DNA from: Eutreptiella sp. 'Long Island Sound 2002'
Lineage: Eukaryota; Euglenozoa; Euglenophyceae; Eutreptiales; Eutreptiaceae
DNA length: 64,000 nucleotides
Assembly (NCBI GenBank): GCA_964036045.1
Contig: OZ038378.1
Coordinates: 159,534,576 to 159,598,575, forward strand
Direction of reading: 5' to 3'
The notes under the pieces were generated by a model. The model was not told the origin of the DNA. It made no database searches and worked only from the letters and a program-made list of their open reading frames with translations. Of the stretch, positions 7,901-17,533 are shown one piece after another (positions within the stretch are counted from its first letter, which is position 1; every line of letters starts with the position of its first letter). A program made the position numbers and the translations under genes.

Positions 7901-10080
7901 ATAAAAATGCAGCCGCCTGAAAATGGCCAAAACGGCCGGAAATAATAAAAATGCAGCCGCCTGAAAATGGCCAAAACGGCCAGAAATAATAAAAATGCAG
8001 CCGCCTGAAAATGGCCAAAACGGCCAGAAATAATAAAAATGCAGCCGCCTGAAAATGGCCAAAACGGCCAGAAATAATAAAAATGCAGCCGCCTGAAAAT
8101 GGCCAAAACGGCCGGAAATAATAAAAATGCAGCCGCCTGAAAATGGCCAAAACGGCCGGAAATAATAAAAATGCAGCCGCCTGAAAATGGCCAAAACGGC
8201 CGGAAACAATAAAAATGCAGCCGCCTGAAAATGGCCAAAACGGCCAGAAATAATAAAAATGCAGCCGCCTGAAAATGGCCAAAACGGCCAGAAATAATAA
8301 AAATGCAGCCGCCTGAAAATGGCCAAAACGGCCAGAAATAATAAAAATGCAGCCGCCTGAAAATGGCCAAAACGGCCGGAAATAATAAAAATGCAGCCGC
8401 CTGAAAATGGCCAAAACGGCCAGAAATAATAAAAATGCAGCCGCCTGAAAATGGCCAAAACGGCCAGAAATAATAAAAATGCAGCCGCCTGAAAATGGCC
8501 AAAACGGCCAGAAATAATAAAAATGCAGCCGCCTGAAAATGGCCAAAACGGCCAGAAATAATAAAAATGCAGCCGCCTGAAAATGGCCAAAACGGCCAGA
8601 AATAATAAAAATGCAGCCGCCTGAAAATGGCCAAAACGGCCGGAAATAATAAAAATGCAGCCGCCTGAAAATGGCCAAAACGGCCAGAAATAATAAAAAT
8701 GCAGCCGCCTGAAAATGGCCAAAACGGCCAGAAATAATAAAAATGCAGCCGCCTGAAAATGGCCAAAACGGCCAGAAATAATAAAAATGCAGCCGCCTGA
8801 AAATGGCCAAAACGGCCGGAAATAATAAAAATGCAGCCGCCTGAAAATGGCCAAAACGGCCGGAAATAATAAAAATGCAGCCGCCTGAAAATGGCCAAAA
8901 CGGCCGGAAACAATAAAAATGCAGCCGCCTGAAAATGGCCAAAACGGCCAGAAATAATAAAAATGCAGCCGCCTGAAAATGGCCAAAACGGCCGGAAATA
9001 ATAAAAATGCAGCCGCCTGAAAATGGCCAAAACGGCCGGAAACAATAAAAATGCAGCCGCCTGAAAATGGCCAAAACGGCCGGAAATAATAAAAATGCTG
9101 CCGCCTGAAAATGGCCAAAACGGCCAGAAATAATAAAAATGCAGCCGCCTGAAAATGGCCAAAACGGCCGGAAATAACAAAAATGCAGCCGCCTGAAAAT
9201 GGCCAAAACGGCCAGAAATAATAAAAATGCAGCCGCCTGAAAATGGCCAAAACGGCCGGAAACAATAAAAATGCAGCCGCCTGAAAATGGCCAAAACGGC
9301 CAGAAATAATAAAAATGCAGCCGCCTGAAAATGGCCAAAATGGCCAGAAATAATAAAAATGCAGCCGCCTGAAAATGGCCAAAACGGCCAGAAATAATAA
9401 AAATGCAGCCGCCTGAAAATGGCCAAAACGGCCAGAAACAATAAAAATGCAGCCGCCTGAAAATGGCCAAAACGGCCAGAAATAATAAAAATGCAGCCGC
9501 CTGAAAATGGCCAAAACGGCCAGAAATAATAAAAATGCAGCCGCCTGAAAATGGCCAAAACGGCCAGAAATAATAAAAATGCAGCCGCCTGAAAATGGCC
9601 AAAACGGCCAGAAATAATAAAAATGCAGCCGCCTGAAAATGGCCAAAACGGCCAGAAATAATAAAAATGCAGCCGCCTGAAAATGGCCAAAACGGCCAGA
9701 AATAATAAAAATGCAGCCGCCTGAAAATGGCCAAAACGGCCGGAAATAATAAAAATGCAGCCGCCTGAAAATGGCCAAAACGGCCAGAAATAATAAAAAT
9801 GCAGCCGCCTGAAAATGGCCAAAACGGCCAGAAATAATAAAAATGCAGCCGCCTGAAAATGGCCAAAACGGCCAGAAATAATAAAAATGCAGCCGCCTGA
9901 AAATGGCCAAAACGGCCGGAAATAATAAAAATGCAGCCGCCTGAAAATGGCCAAAACGGCCGGAAACAATAAAAATGCAGCCGCCTGAAAATGGCCAAAA
10001 CGGCCGGAAACGTTAAAAATGCAGCCGCCTGAAAATGGCCAAAAACGGCCAAAAATAACAAAAATGCTGCCCCCTGAAAA
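4940..10080. repeat. array A: 44-bp satellite, about 117 tandem copies
   Basis: The 44-bp period is visible directly: the word AAAAATGCAGCCGCCTGAAA recurs every 44 bases from about 4956 to 10050. Copies differ at very few sites, chiefly CGGCCAGAAAT versus CGGCCGGAAAT or CGGCCGGAAAC. Rare variants include CCACC for CCGCC at 5097, GCTGCC at about 6368 and 9096, AACAAAA at about 6445 and 9177, and GGACGGAAAAA at 5646. One-base insertions lie at 6916-6920 and 10041-10045. Each copy holds the inverted repeat TGGCC-AAAAC-GGCCA. Because 44 is not a multiple of three and no minus-strand frame contains a stop, all three minus frames stay open for about 1,700 codons. These are shadows of the repeat: hydrophobic 44-residue periods, no conserved domain, and no sign of frame maintenance. 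Confidence 0.97.
6173..9600. repeat. higher-order duplication inside array A (62-monomer offset)
   Basis: Diagnostic variants recur at a constant spacing. The CAGAAACAA copy at about 6701 and 9429, the AACAAAA copy at about 6437 and 9165, and the GGAAACAA copy at about 6525 and 9253 are each 2,728 bp apart, which is 62 x 44. Between them, the order of A and G variants at the CCRG site repeats as a 16-monomer (704-bp) block, seen between the GGAAACAA copies at about 8197 and 8901. An earlier 21-monomer (924-bp) version runs from about 7273 to 8197. This pattern shows block-wise amplification, as expected of unequal exchange. Confidence 0.8.
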
Positions 10081-10710
10081 GTCGCTGATTTCCCGGACGC
10101 TTTGGCCGTGACAGGGCTGCCGCTGGTTTGGAAAGGCCCAGGAACGAAATTGGGAGTCAATTGGAGCACCTTTTGCCTTGAGAATAGGAGGTCATCCCCC
10201 CCCCCCCACATTCAACATCAAATTCATTCGGGGGGCCCTGGTCGCTTATTAGGGACTGGACTTCTATTTGGGACCCTCAAGTATTACTCCCTCTATCACT
10301 GCCCCGGGGTCAGTGAACTCACTGCCTTCAGATACGGTGAATGGACCGTCAACCGCCGGCAGTTGTTGGGGGCATCCGCTTTCCTCAGTGGAAAACAAAC
10401 AACGAATATTGGCCCGAGCGAGCGCGGCTGGCACCCTGCTAGGGGGCGGCGGCGGGGGGGGGGGGGGGGGGTCATGCGGGGATCATTTCGCCGTGGAAAA
10501 GTTCGGAGGGCGAAAATTTAGCCACCCTTGCAAACCCCAAATCTTACACTGCCTCACGAACACACTGCACTGCCAACACCCCGAGATTCTCGCCACCGGA
10601 AAATCACCTGGCAGAGGTTGTTAGATCAAAGCCAGGCAGGCGTATATATGGGGAAAACGGCACATACCCCCCCATTTTGGCCTTTTTGGGCCTATTCGCG
10701 TACCCTACCC

Positions 10711-10741
10711 CAAGGGGTTGAATTGTTAGTTTAACCCCTTG
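10711..10741. other. perfect 9-bp hairpin
   Basis: CAAGGGGTT (10711-10719) pairs with AACCCCTTG (10733-10741) across a 13-base loop. It could be the remnant of a small palindromic element or an RNA stem. No flanking T-run or gene suggests a terminator role. Confidence 0.4.
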
Positions 10742-10787
10742 TAAAATCATTATTTTGTCCAATAAACGCATCCCCCAATGAGTTTTT

Positions 10788-10797
10788 GGTCCGGACC
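10788..10797. other. 10-bp palindrome GGTCCGGACC
   Basis: A self-complementary decamer lies directly before two C-runs in a G/C-tract-rich zone. It is short enough to be chance; it is noted because two larger palindromes lie on either side (10711-10741 and 10867-10891). Confidence 0.2.
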
Positions 10798-10866
10798 CCC
10801 CCAGACCCCCCCCACTTGAAACCCACTTTTTTCAGATTTTGAGGGAGGGGGGGGGGTGTGGGGGGG

Positions 10867-10891
10867 GGGGGGGTCAAAAAATGACCCCCCC
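10867..10891. other. perfect 10-bp hairpin at the end of a G14 tract
   Basis: GGGGGGGTCA (10867-10876) pairs with TGACCCCCCC (10882-10891) around a five-A loop. The left arm is the end of the G14 tract at 10860-10873. This is another case in this window of a poly-G/poly-C pair framing an inverted repeat, as in the element at 3603-3964. Confidence 0.45.
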
Positions 10892-11237
10892 TTTTTTTGG
10901 GTCGAAAATCATGAATCTTTTGGTTTTTTTCGATTTTGAGCCGAAAAAGTGTTTCCGGGTCCCGACTCCATAGGGTTTGTATGGGGCGGAGTGGGACGAG
11001 CGCTTATGCAGTTTATGCACTTTTCAGCCATTTTTGGTATGTTGGCGGTTTTGGCGACCTCGGTGACCCCGTGGTACCCACTTTGAGGGGTGCGAGTGGG
11101 GATGTTGTGACAGTATATGCATGCTGGGATACGGAAGGACGTTTTTTGCAGTCTCTAGCCTTGCTTAGGGCCGTTCACAACCCCTGCCAAAGACGCGAAA
11201 TGACTGTTTCCACCAATAATGGCCTAGTGAATGGGCC

Positions 11238-12535
11238 GGTACACAACCTGCTTATGCAGTTTTTCACCCCGGACAGCTCAAAAATCGAAGTTTTCGAAAC
11301 TTGTTTTTTTGATATTGTGACCACCCAAAATGACCATCCAAGGTATGTAAAGCATGTTTTAGGCCGTATTTACGTGTTTTTCACCCTATTTGGGTATTAG
11401 GTCCCGGGGTGGGGGGGGGGGGGGGGGGCTCCCAAGGGACGGGTACACAACCTGCTTATGCAGTTTTTCACCCCGGACAGCTCAAAAATCGAAGTTTTCG
11501 AAACTTCTTTTTTTGATATTGTGACCACCTAAAATGACCATCCAAGGTATGTAAAGCCTGTTTTAGGCCGTATTTACGTGTTTTTCACCCCATTTGGGTA
11601 TTATGTCCGGGGGGGGGGGGTCCTCCCAAGGGACGGGTACACAACCTGCTTATGCAGTTTTTTACCCCGGACAGCTCAAAAATCGAAGTTTTTGAAACTT
11701 CTTTTTTTGATATTGTGACCACCTAAAATGACCATCCAAGGTATGGAAAGCATGTTTTAGGCCGTATTTACGTGTTTTTCACCCCATTTGGGTATTATGT
11801 CCGGGGGGGGGGGTCCTCCCAAGGGACGGGTACACAACCTGCTTATGCAGTTTTTTACCCCGGACAGCTCAAAAATCGAAGTTTTTGAAACTTCTTTTTT
11901 TGATATTGTGACCACCTAAAATGACCATCCAAGGTATGGAAAGCATGTTTTAGGGCGTATTTACGTGTTTTTCACCCCATTTGGGTATTATGTCCGGGGG
12001 GGGGGGGGTCCTCCCAAGGGACGGGTACACAACCTGCTTATGCAGTTTTTCACCCGGACAGCTCAAAAATCGAAGTTTTTGAAACTTGTTTTTTTGATAT
12101 TGTGACCACCTAAAATGACCATCCCAAGGTATGTAAAGCATGTTTTAGGCCGTATTTACGTGTTTTTCACCCTATTTGGGTATTAGGTCCCGGGGGTGGG
12201 GGGGGGGGGCGCTCCCAAGGGACGGGTACACAACCTGCTTATGCAGTTTTTCACCCCGGACAGCTCAAAAATCGAAGTTTTCGAAACTTCTTTTTTTGAT
12301 ATTGTGACCACCTAAAATGACCATCCAAGGTATGTAAAGCCTGTTTTAGGCCGTATTTACGTGTTTTTCACCCCATTTGGGTATTAGGTCCGGGGGGGGG
12401 GGGGGTCCTCCCAAGGGACGGGTACACAACCTGCTTATGCAGTTTTTCACCCCGGACAGCTCAAAAATCGAAGTTTTTGAAACTTGTTTTTTTGATATTG
12501 TGACCACCCAAAATGACCATCCAAGGTATGTAAAG
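11238..12535. repeat. array B: about 195-bp satellite, seven copies, four-monomer higher-order unit
   Basis: The word ACACAACCTGCTTATGCAG starts at 11241, 11445, 11639, 11832, 12027, 12228 and 12424, so monomers are 193-204 bp. Most of the length difference lies in one G-tract per monomer (8 to 18 G, for example 11411-11428). Shared variants pair copy 1 with copy 5 (CACCCTATTT, GGTCCCGGGG then T) and copy 2 with copy 6 (AAAGCCTG). This gives a higher-order period of about 785 bp, or four monomers. Copies carry the palindrome GAAGTTTTCGAAACTTC (11491-11507) or a form with a TTG or TTT centre. Copy 1 has unrelated sequence immediately upstream, and copy 7 is cut off at 12535. No coding potential is evident. 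Confidence 0.93.
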
Positions 12536-12686
12536 GCACCTGTTTCCACTTGGTCCATTTGGTCCAACTTAGTCCCAATTTTCCCCAGTTTTCCCCACCT
12601 GTTTCCACTTGGTCCCACTTAGTCCCAATTTTTCCCAGTATTCCAAACCTGTTTCCACTTGGTCCCACTTAGTCCCAATTTTTCCC

Positions 12687-15390
12687 AGTTTTCCCCACCT
12701 GTTTCCACTTGGTCCCACTTAGTCCCAATTTTTCCCAGTTTTCCCCACCTGTTTCCACTTGGTCCCACTTAGTCCCAATTTTTCCCACTTTTCCCCACGT
12801 GTTTCAACTTGGTCCCACTTGGTCCCAATTTTTCCCAGTATTCCAAACCTGTTTCCACTTGGTCCCACTTAGTCCGAATTTTTCCCAGGTTTCCCCACCT
12901 GTTTCCACTTGGTCCCACTTAGTCCCATTTTTTCCCAGTTTTCCCCACCTGTTTCCACTTGGTCCAACTTAGTCCCAATTTTTCCCAGTTTTCCCCACGT
13001 GTTTCAACTTGGTCCCACTTGGGCCCAATTTTTCCCAGTTTTCCCCACCTGTTTCCACTTGGTCCCACTTAGTCCCAATTTTTCCCGGTTTTCCCCACCT
13101 GTTTCCACTTGGTCCCACTTAGTCCCCATTTTTCCCAGTTTTCCCGAACTGTTTCCACTTGGTCCCACTTAGTCCCAATTTTTCCCGGTTTTCCCCACCT
13201 GTTTCCACTTGGTCCCACTTAGTCCCAATTTTTCCCAGTATTCCAAACCTGATTCCACTTGGTCCCACTTAGTCCCAATTTTTCCCAGTTTTCCCCACCT
13301 GTTTCCACTTGGTCCCACTTAGTCCCAATTTTTCAGAGTTTTCCCTACCTGTTTCCACTTGGTCCCACTTAGTCCCAATTTTTCCCAGTATTCCAAACCT
13401 GATTCCACTTGGTCCCACTCAGTCCCAATTTTCCCCAATTTTCCCCACGTGTTTCCACTTGGTCCCACTTAGTCCCAATTTTTGCGAGTTTTCCCCACCT
13501 GTTTCCACTTGGTCCCACTTAGTCCGAATTTTTCCCAGTTTTCCCCACCTGTTTCTACTTGGTCCAACGTAGTCCCAATTTTTCCTAGTTTTCCCCACCT
13601 GTTTCCACTGGGTCCCACTTGATCCCAATTTTTCCCAGTTTTCCCCACCTGTTTCCACTTCGTCCCGCTTAGTCCCAATTTTTCCTAGTTTTCCCCACCT
13701 GTTTCCACTTGGTCCCACTTAGTCCTAATTTTTCCCAGTTTTTCCCACCTGCTTCCACTTGGTCCCACTTAGTCCCAATTTTTCCCAGTTTTCCCCACCT
13801 GTTTCTACTTGGTCCCACTTAGTCCCAGATTTTCGCAGTATTCCAAACCGGTTTCCACTTGGTCCCACTTAGTCCCTATTTTTCCCAGTTTTCCCCACCT
13901 GTTTCCACTTGGTCCCAATTGATCCCAATTTTTCCCAGTTTTCCCCACCTGTTTCCACTTGGTCCCACTTAGTCCGAATTTTTCCCAGTTTTCCCCACCT
14001 GTTTCTACTTGGTCCAACGTAGTCCCTATTTTTCCCAGTTTTCCCCACCTGTTTCCACTTGGTCCCACTTGATCCCAATTTTTCCCAGTTTTCCCCACCT
14101 GTTTCCACTTGGTCCCACTTAGTCCCAATTTTTCCCACTTTTCCCCACGTGTTTCAACTTGGTCCCACTTGGTCCCAATTTTTCCCAGTATTCCAAACCT
14201 GTTTCCACTTGGTCCCACTTAGTCCGAATTTTTCCCAGGTTTCCCCACCTGTTTCCACTTGGTCCCACTTAGTCCCATTTTTTCCCAGTTTTCCCCACCT
14301 GTTTCCACTTGGTCCAACTTAGTCCCAATTTTTCCCAGTTTTCCCCACGTGTTTCAACTTGGTCCCACTTGGGCCCAATTTTTCCCAGTTTTCCCCACCT
14401 GTTTCCACTTGGTCCCACTTAGTCCCAATTTTTCCCGGTTTTCCCCACCTGTTTCCACTTGGTCCCACTTAGTCCCCATTTTTCCCAGTTTTCCCGAACT
14501 GTTTCCACTTGGTCCCACTTAGTCCCAATTTTTCCCGGTTTTCCCCACTTGTTTCCACTTGGTCCCACTTAGTCCCAATTTTTCCCAGTATTCCAAACCT
14601 GATTCCACTTGGTCCCACTTAGTCCCAATTTTTCCCAGTTTTCCCCACCTGTTTCCACTTGGTCCCACTTAGTCCCAATTTTTCAGAGTTTTCCCTACCT
14701 GTTTCCACTTGGTCCCACTTAGTCCCAATTTTTCCCAGTATTCCAAACCTGATTCCACTTGGTCCCACTCAGTCCCAATTTTCCCCAATTTTCCCCACGT
14801 GTTTCCACTTGGTCCCACTTAGTCCCAATTTTTCCGAGTTTTCCCCACCTGTTTCCACTTGGTCCCACTTAGTCCGAATTTTTCCCAGTTTTCCCCACCT
14901 GTTTCTACTTGGTCCAACGTAGTCCCTATTTTTCCCAGTTTTCCCCACCTGTTTCCACTTGGTCCCACTTGATCCCAATTTTTCCCAGTTTTCCCCACCT
15001 GTTTCCACTTCGTCCCGCTTAGTCCCAATTTTTCCTAGTTTTCCCCACCTGTTTCCACTTGGTCCCACTTAGTCCTAATTTTTCCCAGTTTTTCCCACCT
15101 GCTTCCACTTGGTCCCACTTAGTCCCAATTTTTCCCAGTTTTCCCCACCTGTTTCTACTTGGTCCCACTTAGTCCCAGATTTTCGCAGTATTCCAAACCG
15201 GTTTCCACTTGGTCCCACTTAGTCCCTATTTTTCCCAGTTTTCCCCACCTGTTTCCACTTGGTCCCACTTGATCCCAATTTTTCCCAGTTTTCCCCACCT
15301 GTTTCCACTTGGTCCCACTTAGTCCGAATTTTTCCCAGTTTTCCCCACCTGTTTCTACTTGGTCCAACGTAGTCCCTATTTTTCCCAGTT
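12687..15390. repeat. array C higher-order repeat, 1,350-bp unit (27 monomers), two copies
   Basis: The order of variant monomers over about 12.7-14.0 kb recurs at about 14.05-15.4 kb with a constant 1,350-bp offset. Examples are the TTTCAGAGTTTTCCCTACC monomer at about 13331 and 14681, and the GGGCCCAATT monomer at about 13020 and 14370. Small differences remain, such as GTAGTCCCAATT versus GTAGTCCCTATT. Confidence 0.85.
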
Positions 15391-17533
15391 TTCCCCACCT
15401 GTTTCCACTTGGTCCCACTTGATCCCAATTTTTCCCAGTTTTCCCCACCTGTTTCCACTTCGTCCCGCTTAGTCCCAATTTTTCCTAGTTTTCCCCACCT
15501 GTTTCCACTTGGTCCCACTTAGTCCCAATTTTCCCCAGTTTTTCCCACCTGTTTCCACTTGGTCCAACTTAGTCCCAATTTTTCCCAGTTTTCCCCACGT
15601 GTTTCATCTTGGTCCCACTTGGTCCCAATTTCCCCCAATTTTCCCCACCTGTTTCCACTTGGTCCCACCTAGTCCCAATTTTTCCCGGTTTTCCCCACCT
15701 GCTTCCACTTGGTCCCACTTAGTCCCAAATTTTCCCAGTTTTTCCCACCTGTTTCCACTTGGTCCCACTTAGTCCCAATTTTTCCCAGTATTCCAAACCT
15801 GTTTCCACTTGGTCCCACTTAGTCCGAATTTTTCCCAAGTTTCCCCACCTGTTCCCACTTGGTCCCACTTAGTCCCAATTTTTCCCAGTTTTCCCCACCT
15901 GTTTCCACTTGGTCCCACTTGGTCCCAATTTTTCCCCACCCCTTTCCCCTTGGTCCCGCTTAGTCCCAATTTTTCCTAGTTTTCCCCACCTGTTTCCACT
16001 TGGTCCAACTTAGTCCGAATTTTTCCCAAGTTTCCCCACCTGTTCCCACTTGGTCCCACTTAGTCCCAATTTTTCCCAGTTTTTCCCACTTTTTTCCACT
16101 TGGTCCCACTTGGTCCCAATTTTCCCCAATTTTCCCCACCTGTTTCCACTTGGTCCAACTTAGTCCGAATTTTTCCCAGGTTTCCCCACCTGTTTCCACT
16201 TGGTCCAACTTAGTCCCAATTTTCCCCAGTATTCCAAACCTGTTTCCACTTGGTCCCACTTAGTCCGAATTTTTCCCAGTTTTCCCCACCTGTTTCCACT
16301 TGGTCCCACTTGGTCCCAATTTTTCCCAGCTTTCCCCACCTGTTTCCACTTGGTCCCACTTAGTCCCAATTTTTCCCACTTTTCCCCACGTGTTTCAACT
16401 TGGTCCCACTTGGTCCCAATTTTTCCCAGTATTCCAAACCTGTTTCCACTTGGTCCCACTTAGTCCCAATTTCCCCCAGTTTTCCCCACCTGTTTCCACT
16501 TGGTCCCACTTAGTCCCAATTTTTCCCAGCTTTCCCCACCTGTTTCCACTTGGTCCCACTTAGTCCCAATTTTTCCCACTTTTCCCCACGTGTTTCAACT
16601 TGGTCCCACTTGGTCCCAATTTTTCCCAGTTTTCCAAACCTGTTTCCACTTGGTCCAACTTAGTCCCAATTTTCCCCAGTTTTCCCCACGTGTTTCAACT
16701 TGGTCCCACTTGGTCCCATTTTTCCGCAGTTTTCCCCACCTGTTTCCACTTGGTCCCACTTAGTCCCAATTTTTCCCGGTTTTCCCCACCTGTTTCCACT
16801 TGGTCCCACTTAGTCCCAATTTTTCCCAGTTTTCCCCAACTGTTTCCACTTGGTCCCACTTAGTCCCAATTTTTCCCGGTTTTCCCCACGTGTTTCCACT
16901 TGGTCCAACTTAGTCCCAATTTTTCCCAGTATTCCAAACCTGATTCCACTTGGTCCCACTTAGTCCCAATTTTTCCCAGTTTTCCCCACCTGTTTCCACT
17001 TGGTCCCACTTAGTCCCAATTTTTCAGAGTTTTCCCTACCTGTTTACACTTGGTCCCACTTAGTCCCAATTTTCGCCAGTTTTCCCCACCTGTCCCACTT
17101 GGTCCCAATTTTTCCCAGTTTTCCCCACCTGTTTCCACTTGGTCCCACTTGATCCCAATTTTTCCCAGTTTTCCCCACGTGTTTCCACTTCGTCCCGCTT
17201 AGTCCCAATTTTCCCCAGTTTTCCCCACGTGTTTCAACTTGGTCCCACTTAGTCCCAATTTTTCCCAGTATTCCAAACCTGTTTCCACTTGGTCCCACTT
17301 AGTCCGAATTTTTCCCAAGTTTCCCCACCTGTTTCCACTTGGTCCCACTTAGTCCCAATTTTTCCCAGTTTTCCCCACCTGTTTCCACTTGGTCCCACTT
17401 AGTCCCAATGTTCCCAGTTTTCCCCACCTGTTTCCACTTGGTCCCACTTAGTCCCAATTTTTCCCAGTTTTCCCCACCTGTTTCCACTTGGTCCCACTTG
17501 GTCCCAATTTTCCCCAGTTTTCCCCACCTGTTT

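Larger units (their letters stand above)
10081..11237. other. unique spacer between arrays A and B, no gene recognised
   Basis: No supported gene. Homopolymers lie at 10196-10207 (C12), 10454-10471 (G18), 10847-10856 (G10) and 10860-10873 (G14). The piece at 10482-10525 resembles the hairpin repeat at 793-948. Open frames such as 10102-10521 on the plus strand read through the G18 tract and have no recognisable motif. Confidence 0.5.

Noticed and set aside
4868-10211. Three minus-strand ORFs of about 1,700 codons each
   Set aside because: All three overlap the 44-bp array in three frames and encode the same 44-residue period. They arise because the unit lacks stops on that strand and 44 is not a multiple of three. 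No domain, no frame preservation and no separate N-terminal region.
10102-10521. 139-codon plus-strand ORF after array A
   Set aside because: It reads through an 18-base G tract as poly-Gly, has no motif, and overlaps other frames of similar length.
10635-10650. TATA-like word GTATATATGG
   Set aside because: No credible gene follows within reach, and such words are common by chance.
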